Shown here: one piece after another, positions 6,671 through 13,079 of the stretch | Numbering within the stretch: the first letter of the stretch is position 1 | Layout of the letters: every line of letters starts with the position of its first letter | DNA from: UBA4656 sp002405525 | GTDB lineage: Bacteria > Pseudomonadota > Gammaproteobacteria > Xanthomonadales > Ahniellaceae | Assembly: GCA_036723735.1 (NCBI GenBank) | Contig: DAIMGT010000076.1 | Coordinates: forward strand, 1-18,755 | Length of the DNA: 18,755 bases | Direction of reading: 5' to 3' | Translations under genes and position numbers: made by a program | Notes under the pieces: generated by a model | Told to the model about the DNA's origin: nothing | Database searches by the model: none | What the model saw: the letters and a program-made list of their open reading frames with translations, nothing else

Positions 6671-7987
6671 TCACGCGCGCAGAATGCGGCGCCGCGACCA
6701 CAGGTAGATCGGCGCGCCCGCCAGCGCCAGCGCGAGCGCCCAACCCAGCGATTCGGCGCCGACCCCGGAGAGCGCGAGCAGCGCATAGCCGCCGCCGAGC
6801 GCCGCCGCGAGCGCCGCCCCGTCGCCGGGCGCGCCACCCTCGCGACGCCAGAGGACGAACAGGGCCAGCGCGCAGCCGAGATACAGCGGCAGCGTGGCGG
6901 CCGTCACCACGGTGGTCAGGAACGTGTAGGCCTGCGCCAGGGTGCCGCTGTAGGACATCGCCACCATCGCGCTGGCCAGCGACCCGCACAGCAGCAAGGC
7001 ACGCTGTGGCGCGCCGCGGCGGTTGTCGACGGCCAGCCATCCCGGCAGCGCGCCCTCGCGCGCCATGGTGCGCGTCAGCTCGCCCGCCAGCAGGGTCCAG
7101 CCGTTGAGCGCACCGAGGCCGCTCACCACGACGAACACCGCGATCCAGCGGCCACCACCCACGCCGACCGCCACCTCGAAAGCCTCCACGAAGGGCGCGC
7201 CGGAGGCCGCGAGACGCTCCGGCGGCAGCAGCAGCATCGGCACCGCGCAGACGGCTACGTAGACCAGTCCGGTCAGCACGGCGCCAACCAGGGTCGCGCG
7301 CGGGATGGTGGTGGCCGGATCGCGCACGGCGCGCGCGGGAAACGACGCCGATTCGATTCCGAGCATGGCGAACAGCGCGATGGTGGATGCCGCCAGGGTG
7401 GCGCCGAAGGAGATCTCGGCGCGGGGATAGTCGAGGCGCAGCGTGCCGGGCGCGGTGGCGGACAGCCAGAGTCCGACCCCCGCCAGCGCCGCCATCGGCA
7501 GCAGTTTGAGCAGGGTGGTGGCAACCTGCACACCGCCACCGGCGCGCGCGCCCAACAGGGAAACGCCGACGAAGCCCCAGACCAGCGCCAGGCCCAGCGG
7601 CCAGGCCGGCAACACCGCCAGCGGCGGCCACAGCGCGCCGAGATATCCGACGATGCCCACCGCCAGCGTGGCCAGCGTCACCCACACCGACACCCAGTAG
7701 CACCAGCCGACCGCGAACGCGGCACGGGCACCGAGCGCCATCCGGATCCACGAGAAGGCGCCGTCCTCGCCGGGCAGCCGACGCGCCAGCCGGGCGAACA
7801 CGCGCGCGATGCACAGGCAACCGACCACGGTCACGATCCATCCCAGCAGGGCGTTCCAGCCGTAGGGCGCGAGGCTCGCCGGCAGCAGGAAGATGCCCAT
7901 GCCGATGGTGTTGCCCATCACCAGGGCGGTGCACATCCAGAAGCCGAGCACGCGCTGCGGCGTGCCGGCGGCGGCGTCGCCCCTCAC
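6671..7987 (-). CDS. APC-superfamily amino-acid permease/antiporter (AdiC-like)
   Basis: A 438-residue, about 12-TM inner-membrane transporter of the basic amino acid/polyamine antiporter group. It resembles E. coli AdiC (445 aa) in TM1 (GNTIGMGIFLLPASLA), TM6 (GIESASFP, Glu212 matching AdiC Glu208) and TM8 (LGALNGWTLLAGE, Trp297 matching AdiC Trp293). The AdiC substrate-site positions Ser26 and Trp202 are Met30 and Phe206 here, so the substrate may differ from arginine/agmatine. It starts with GTG (7987-7985), overlapping the amidohydrolase TGA as GTGA, which implies translational coupling. As last gene of the trio it probably moves the amidohydrolase product, or exchanges it against a metabolite. 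Substrate and mode (uptake or exchange) are inferred. Confidence 0.85.
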   Translation of the reverse strand: MRGDAAAGTPQRVLGFWMCTALVMGNTIGMGIFLLPASLAPYGWNALLGWIVTVVGCLCIARVFARLARRLPGEDGAFSWIRMALGARAAFAVGWCYWVSVWVTLATLAVGIVGYLGALWPPLAVLPAWPLGLALVWGFVGVSLLGARAGGGVQVATTLLKLLPMAALAGVGLWLSATAPGTLRLDYPRAEISFGATLAASTIALFAMLGIESASFPARAVRDPATTIPRATLVGAVLTGLVYVAVCAVPMLLLPPERLAASGAPFVEAFEVAVGVGGGRWIAVFVVVSGLGALNGWTLLAGELTRTMAREGALPGWLAVDNRRGAPQRALLLCGSLASAMVAMSYSGTLAQAYTFLTTVVTAATLPLYLGCALALFVLWRREGGAPGDGAALAAALGGGYALLALSGVGAESLGWALALALAGAPIYLWSRRRILRA

Positions 7988-9288
7988 CGGGCGACATCGC
8001 CGTGGCGCAGAGGGACCGCGACGCGGCCGCGAGCAATCACGGCGCGCACGTCCTCCAGCCGCCGAACGTCGGCCAGCGGATCGCCGCGTACGGCGATGAG
8101 ATCGGCGGCGAGTCCTTCGCGGATCACGCCGAACTCGCCCTCGCGGCCGAGCGCGCGCGCGGCGTCGACGGTCGCCGCGCGGATCGCCTGCGCGGGCGTC
8201 ATGCCGTGTTCGACCATGAAGGCGAACTGGCGTGCGTTGAGCCCATGCGGGAACACGCCGGCGTCGGTGCCGAAGCCGACGCGCACGCCGGCCTTGACCG
8301 CCTCGCGGAAACCCGCGCGCTGGGTGCCGGTGGTCTCGTCGTTCTTGCGCAGGATCTCGGCCGGCCAGCCATCACGCCGACCGACCTGCGCGATGTACGT
8401 GCCGTTGTAGACGTCGGCCACCAGCCAGGTGCCGTGCTCGCGCATCAGGCGGATGCCCTCGGCGTCCAGGTACGATCCGTGCTCGATGCTGCGCACGCCG
8501 GCGCGCACGGCGCGGTGGATGCCCTCGGCGCCGTGCGCGTGCGCCACCACGAAACGACCGGCGTTGGCGGCTTCGTCGACCGCGGCACGCAGTTCGGCCT
8601 CGTCGTACTCGGGCGCGCCCGGCGTGGTGCCGGCGGTCAGCACCGCGCCGGTGGCGATCACCTTGACGAAGTCGGCGCCGCCATTGATGAGTTCCCTCAC
8701 GCGCCGGCGCACCATGGCCACGTCGTCCGCCACGCCGCGGCGCATCTCGGCGGGCGGCTCCACGTCGGGCGCGAGCCCGGTGACCTCGCCACCACCCTTG
8801 CTGACCGTCAGGTAGGCGCCGGCGACGTACATGCGAGGCCCCTCGACCTGGGCGGCATTGATGGCGTCGCGCAGGGCGACGTCGACGAAGGCGCGGTAGG
8901 TGCCGACGTCGCGCACCGTGGTGAAGCCGGCATGCAGGGTGGCACGCGCGTTGGCCGCGCCGACCAGCGCGTCGCGCGCGGCCGAACTGAGCAGCGGGGC
9001 GGCGGGACTTGCGCCCTGGATGTCGCCGACCAGGTGCGTGTGCAGGTCGATCAGCCCTGGCATCGCCACGTGGCCGGACCAGTCGAGCACGCTCGCGCCG
9101 TCGGGGATGGCGCTGGCCGGCACGATCTCGCCGATGCGCTCGCCATCGACACGGATCGCCAGGCCATCGCGCAGCGCACCGCGTTCCACGTCGAGCACGG
9201 CGTCGGGCTTCACCCAGTAGCTGTCGCCGTCGGCCGCGGCGACCGGCGACAGCAGCAGCACGCCCAGCGCCAGCGCGTAGCACCGCAT
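7984..9288 (-). CDS. Secreted metal-dependent amidohydrolase (prolidase / imidazolonepropionase-like)
   Basis: A 434-residue amidohydrolase-superfamily enzyme with a cleavable signal peptide (MRCYALALGVLLLSPVAAAD), hence periplasmic. All ligands of a binuclear metal site are present: HxH in DLHTH (His83, His85), a bridging lysine in DFVKVIATG (Lys209), His in VVAHAHG (His250, or His252), His270 in SIEHGS and Asp342 in GTDAG. The closest characterised relatives, as recalled, are the Xaa-Arg/Lys and Xaa-Pro dipeptidases and N-acyl amino-acid hydrolases of Caulobacter and environmental samples. A dipeptide or N-acyl amino acid is therefore a fair guess, not a demonstration. The ATG overlaps the Rieske TGA as TGATG, and its own stop overlaps the permease GTG, fixing it as the middle gene of a coupled operon. 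Confidence 0.9.
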   Translation of the reverse strand: MRCYALALGVLLLSPVAAADGDSYWVKPDAVLDVERGALRDGLAIRVDGERIGEIVPASAIPDGASVLDWSGHVAMPGLIDLHTHLVGDIQGASPAAPLLSSAARDALVGAANARATLHAGFTTVRDVGTYRAFVDVALRDAINAAQVEGPRMYVAGAYLTVSKGGGEVTGLAPDVEPPAEMRRGVADDVAMVRRRVRELINGGADFVKVIATGAVLTAGTTPGAPEYDEAELRAAVDEAANAGRFVVAHAHGAEGIHRAVRAGVRSIEHGSYLDAEGIRLMREHGTWLVADVYNGTYIAQVGRRDGWPAEILRKNDETTGTQRAGFREAVKAGVRVGFGTDAGVFPHGLNARQFAFMVEHGMTPAQAIRAATVDAARALGREGEFGVIREGLAADLIAVRGDPLADVRRLEDVRAVIARGRVAVPLRHGDVAR

Positions 9289-10367
9289 CAGGGCGCGCCC
9301 TCGCCCGTCGCGTAGGCTCGCCGCAGCAGGTTCTGGAAATGCCAGACCCCGGATTCGCGCTTCGGGCACAAGCGGCCCGCCGTGTAGACACCGGATTCGA
9401 GCCCGCGCTGCACGGCCTCGCAGATCGCGATGTCCTCGGCTTGGATCTCGTCGGAGAAGGTCTCGTCGCCCTGCGCACGCGCCAGAGCCTGCGGATCGTC
9501 GGCGTAGTAGTAGTCGAATTCCACGCGGCAGCGGCGCACGTCGAGCGGAACGACGCGGTTGGTCTGCAGGCGGCCCGGCATGATGTTGAGCATGGTGTTC
9601 GGATACACGCAGTAGTACCAGGCCTCGCCGTCGCCGTAGATGCCGGCGTTGTTGCGCAGCGGCGAGTGCTGCAGCGAATACCAGTCGAAAACTTCGGTGT
9701 CGTAGGCGCGGTAGTCGAGCACGCGACTCAGGCCCGGATGGACGTGCGGCAGGTGGTAGCCCTCGAGGAAATTGTCGACGTAGACCTTCCAGTGGCAGTC
9801 GATGTCGTAGGCCACGCGGCGCAGGAAGCGCAGCGCGCCGAGGTCCAGCGGGCGGATGCGCTCGGCGATGCCGCCGAACACCTGCTCGAAGGGCGGCACT
9901 GCGGGCGACAGCGCGACGAAAACCAGACCCTGCCATTCATGCACCCGTACCGCGTGAAGGCGGATCCCGCCGAGGTCGAAATCGCGAGCGTTCTGCATCT
10001 CGGGCGCGGCGCGCAGCACCCCGTCAAGGGTGTAGGTCCAACCGTGGTAGCGGCAGGAGATCTGCTTCATCCCGCTGCCGCAGCCACGCGCCAGCGGCCC
10101 CGCGCGATGGCGACAGACGTTGTGGAAGGCGCGCAGGCCACCGTCCGGGTGGCGCAGGATCAGGACCTCGCGGCCGGCCACGTCGGCGACCACGTGGTCG
10201 CCCTCGTTCGCCAGTTGCCCATGGTGCGCGGCGAGCTGCCAAGAGCGCACGAAGACGAGGTCGCGTTCACGCGCGAGCCGCGCGGGATCGACGTACCACG
10301 CGACGTCGAGCGCGACGGCCTCGTCGAGGGGACGTTCGGGGTCGGGCGCGGTCGTGCTGGGGATCAT
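9288..10367 (-). CDS. Rieske [2Fe-2S] ring-hydroxylating-type oxygenase, alpha subunit (choline/glycine-betaine monooxygenase-like)
   Basis: A 359-residue Rieske non-haem iron oxygenase alpha subunit, cytoplasmic. The Rieske cluster motif is CRH-x17-CRYH (Cys85, His87, Cys105, His108). The mononuclear iron site is in DNFLEGYHLPHVH (His205, His210), with a probable third ligand at Asp312 in AEDIAICEAVQRGL. The residue three before His205, which carries electrons between neighbouring subunits, is Glu202; aromatic dioxygenases have Asp there, while carnitine oxygenase CntA has Glu. With the EDxxxCExVQRGL tail this points to the quaternary-ammonium group (GbcA, CntA, choline monooxygenase). Demethylation or hydroxylation of an N-methylated compound is a reasonable inference. 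No reductase gene is nearby. The ATG at 10367 gives a normal N-terminus; ribosome binding site weak. Confidence 0.9.
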   Translation of the reverse strand: MIPSTTAPDPERPLDEAVALDVAWYVDPARLARERDLVFVRSWQLAAHHGQLANEGDHVVADVAGREVLILRHPDGGLRAFHNVCRHRAGPLARGCGSGMKQISCRYHGWTYTLDGVLRAAPEMQNARDFDLGGIRLHAVRVHEWQGLVFVALSPAVPPFEQVFGGIAERIRPLDLGALRFLRRVAYDIDCHWKVYVDNFLEGYHLPHVHPGLSRVLDYRAYDTEVFDWYSLQHSPLRNNAGIYGDGEAWYYCVYPNTMLNIMPGRLQTNRVVPLDVRRCRVEFDYYYADDPQALARAQGDETFSDEIQAEDIAICEAVQRGLESGVYTAGRLCPKRESGVWHFQNLLRRAYATGEGAP

Positions 10368-10385
10368 GGGGAACTTGCCTTGCTT

Positions 10386-10583
10386 CCCTCTCCCCTCGTG
10401 GGAGAGGGGCTGGGGGAGAGGGGACGGGACCGACCGCGAGGCCGGATGCTGCCACGGCAAGCCGGAATGGCGACGCTCGACCCGCGTACCCATCGGCATC
10501 CATCGCGGCACGAGGGACGCGGCCCCAGCGGAGCAGCACCCCTCATCCGGCCTCCGGCCACCTTCTCCCACGAGGAGAGAAGG
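10386..10583. repeat. MITE-like intergenic repeat with imperfect inverted ends
   Basis: The 239-bp gap between the Rieske and TonB-receptor genes holds two inverted copies of a CT-rich motif, 10386-10408 and 10561-10583, matching at 20 of 23 positions. Each also folds on its own: CCCTCTCCC with GGGAGAGGG (9 bp), and CCTTCTC with GAGAAGG (7 bp). About 150 bases separate them. Motifs of the form CCCTCTCCC...GGGAGAGGG and CACCCCTCATCCGGCC...CCTTCTCCC are familiar as dispersed intergenic repeats in Xanthomonadaceae and other proteobacteria. The element could end the receptor transcript or cut its level relative to the downstream trio. No open frame of note lies inside. Confidence 0.65.
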
Positions 10584-10606
10584 AAGCCGAGTCCTGCTGT
10601 TACCGC

Positions 10607-13054
10607 TCAGAACTCCTGCGAGAACCGCACGCCGAAGATGCGAGGCTGGATGGGGACGATGTAGACCTGCTGCCCGCAGACCGCCTCGGCGCACTGCGCG
10701 AAGCGGGACACTTCGCCGCGCTTGTCGGTGAGGTTGCGGACGTAGAAGTCCACCTTCCAGTCGTCCTTGCCGAAGCCGGCAGAAACATCCAGGGTGGTGT
10801 AGGCCGGCAGGTCGCCGAGGATCCCGCGCTCGACCAGCCGCAGGTCGGACTTGCGCTCGGCCTCGTGGACGACCGCACCCTGCACGTAGGCGGCGCGGTC
10901 GCCCCAGTCAAAGTTGTAGCGACCGGTGACGTTGCCCTTCACCTTGGCGGTGATCGGCAGCTGCGTTCCCTCGGGAGCCTGCGGCTCGGCGCAGGCGGTG
11001 ATGGGCCTGCCGGCGCTGTCGGTGCGTCCGCAGTAGTTTTCGGTCAGCTCGGCATCGTAGAACGCGACCCCGCCAGTCATCGTGAAGTTGTAGCTCACCG
11101 CCCACTGCAGGTCCATCTCGAGGCCGCGGATCTCGGCCTGGTTGGCGTTCTTGATCTCGGTGAGGCCGTTGGCGCCGAGCAGCGCGAACTGGAAGTCGTC
11201 CCACTTCTCGAGGAACACCGCGCCGTTGAAGGCCAGCGTGTTGTCGAGCCAGGTCGTCTTCCAGCCCGCCTCCCAGTTGGTGAGGAAGTCCGAAAGGTAC
11301 GGCGGCAGCGTGCCGCGGCGGTTGATGCCGCCTGGACGATAACCCTCCGACCAGGTCGCGTAGATCATTTTTTCCGGCGTCAACTGGTAAGTCAGGTTCA
11401 CCTTCCCGACGCGGTCGTTCTCGTCGACCTTCTTGTCGAGGTTTATGCACGGCGCGCCGCGGAAGTCGGTCTGGTCGAAGCAGGCCGCCTCGCCGGTGCG
11501 CGACGAATAGTTGCGGGAGAAGCCGAAGTAGCCCTTCAGGCTGTTGTCGACGCCGAAGAAGCGCGCACCGGCACTGAGGGTGAGCGCGTCGGTGAGGTCA
11601 TAGGCGATCTCGCCGAATAGCGCCTTGTCCTTGTCGGTGCGCAGCTGCTTGGTCAACCAGATGGTGTCTTCCCAACCGGTCACGGACTGGATCGCCGCCA
11701 GATCGTCGACACGGTAGCGCTGCTGGATGTCGTGCGTCTGGCGCTGCCAGAAGACGCCGGCGGTGAAGCGCAAGCGGTCGTCGGCCGGCGAGGACAGACG
11801 CAGCTCATGGCTGCGCTTGCGGTAGATGTCGCGCCCCTGGATGTACTGCGAGGGGTTCACCAACTCGCCGTCGTCGTCGTAGAAGTAGGCACCGTAGCCG
11901 TACAGCGTGTCGTACCAGAAGGCATAGTCCGAGTAGTCGCTGTCGACCTCGACGTCGCGGTTGAGGTTGGCGAAGGCGTAGACCAGATCGAAGTTTCCGA
12001 TCTTGCCCTGCACGGTGAGCGCGGCCTGGTTCCAGCGGTCGTCGGATCGCTCGGGATAGCCATGGCTGAGTTCGAGGTCGCCCTTGGTGCTGTCGAAGGC
12101 GAACAGGCCGCCGCCCTTGGTGCGCTGCGCCATCACCGTCGGTGTGACGGTCCAACTGTCGGCAAGGTCGATCTTCAGTGCAGCACGCAGGCCGGTGGTG
12201 TCGACCGAGTTGTAGTCGTCCTTGGCGAGGTCGAAGTTGTTGTCGGTGATGCCCGAGGTCGGAAAGGTGCGCGTGCCGCGCACGTTGTCGACGTAGCCCG
12301 CGTCACGCTTGCGCCAAGCCACCAGCCGCACCGCCGCGCTGTCCCCGATCGGCAGGTTGACGTAGGCCTCTCCGACGCCGCCGGCACCGCCTTCGGTGAC
12401 CTTGTTGGCCTCGATGCCGTAGGCGGCACTGAAGCCGCTCGGGTCGGGTTTGTTGGTGATGATGCGGATCGTGCCCGCCTGCGAACTGGCGCCGTACAGC
12501 GTGCCCTGCGGTCCGGCCAGAGACTCGATGCGCTCGATGTCGTAGACGTGGATGTCGAGAGCGCCCTGGATGGTGGTGATCGGCTGCTCGTCGAGATACT
12601 GGCCGACGCTGGGCAGCGGGCCGGAGTGGTTGCCGTTGGAGCCAGAGGCGACGCCGCGCATGTAGACCTGGCCGAAGCCCGGGCCGCCGGACTCGATCGA
12701 CACCGACGGCAAGTAGCGCGCGAAGTCGTCGAAGTCGGCGACCTGCAACTCGCGCAGCTTCTCCACGCCGAGCACCTGGATGCTGATCGGCACTTCCTGC
12801 AGGTTCTCGGCGCGCTTCTGCGCGGTGACCGTCACCGCCTCGAGAGTCCGCGAGCCGCCTTGCTGGTCCTGCGCCTCGGCGCTGGTCGCGGGATCGGCGG
12901 CGGCATCCGGCGCGGCGTCGGCCGCGGCGTCCAGCGGCTGCTGTGCGAAAGCGATCGGGGCGGCGCCCAGCGCGAGCCAGATCGCGCTGACCAGCCGCAG
13001 GCGGCTGGGCGCGAAGGACTCGGCGACGGGTGCGGGGGCATCGGAGCGGTTCAT
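10607..13054 (-). CDS. TonB-dependent outer-membrane receptor
   Basis: An 815-residue TonB-dependent transporter that would import a ligand across the outer membrane using proton-motive force relayed by TonB-ExbBD. Order: a long N-terminal leader ending in a signal peptide (LVSAIWLALGAAPIAFA), an Ala/Asp-rich linker, a TonB-box-like EAVTVTAQKR, the plug domain (QEVPISIQVL to IERIESLAGPQGTLYG and IIITNKP-type end), then a 22-strand-type beta-barrel rich in aromatic-alternating strands and a C-terminal FSQEF with terminal Phe, the outer-membrane insertion signal. Six cysteines form three close pairs in the C-terminal half. No FecI/FecR genes or STN domain are seen, so iron regulation is not indicated. 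AGGAG lies a few bases before the ATG at 13054. It follows the sulfotransferase by 25 bases, surely one operon. Ligand unknown. Confidence 0.95.
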   Translation of the reverse strand: MNRSDAPAPVAESFAPSRLRLVSAIWLALGAAPIAFAQQPLDAAADAAPDAAADPATSAEAQDQQGGSRTLEAVTVTAQKRAENLQEVPISIQVLGVEKLRELQVADFDDFARYLPSVSIESGGPGFGQVYMRGVASGSNGNHSGPLPSVGQYLDEQPITTIQGALDIHVYDIERIESLAGPQGTLYGASSQAGTIRIITNKPDPSGFSAAYGIEANKVTEGGAGGVGEAYVNLPIGDSAAVRLVAWRKRDAGYVDNVRGTRTFPTSGITDNNFDLAKDDYNSVDTTGLRAALKIDLADSWTVTPTVMAQRTKGGGLFAFDSTKGDLELSHGYPERSDDRWNQAALTVQGKIGNFDLVYAFANLNRDVEVDSDYSDYAFWYDTLYGYGAYFYDDDGELVNPSQYIQGRDIYRKRSHELRLSSPADDRLRFTAGVFWQRQTHDIQQRYRVDDLAAIQSVTGWEDTIWLTKQLRTDKDKALFGEIAYDLTDALTLSAGARFFGVDNSLKGYFGFSRNYSSRTGEAACFDQTDFRGAPCINLDKKVDENDRVGKVNLTYQLTPEKMIYATWSEGYRPGGINRRGTLPPYLSDFLTNWEAGWKTTWLDNTLAFNGAVFLEKWDDFQFALLGANGLTEIKNANQAEIRGLEMDLQWAVSYNFTMTGGVAFYDAELTENYCGRTDSAGRPITACAEPQAPEGTQLPITAKVKGNVTGRYNFDWGDRAAYVQGAVVHEAERKSDLRLVERGILGDLPAYTTLDVSAGFGKDDWKVDFYVRNLTDKRGEVSRFAQCAEAVCGQQVYIVPIQPRIFGVRFSQEF

Positions 13055-13079
13055 CGGCGTCTCCTGGTTCGGATCAGGG

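Noticed and set aside
6671..13054. Lasso-peptide or siderophore cluster suggested by a TonB receptor with hydrolase
   Set aside because: No lasso precursor, B/C processing enzymes, prolyl-oligopeptidase-type isopeptidase, FecI/FecR or siderophore-synthesis genes are present.
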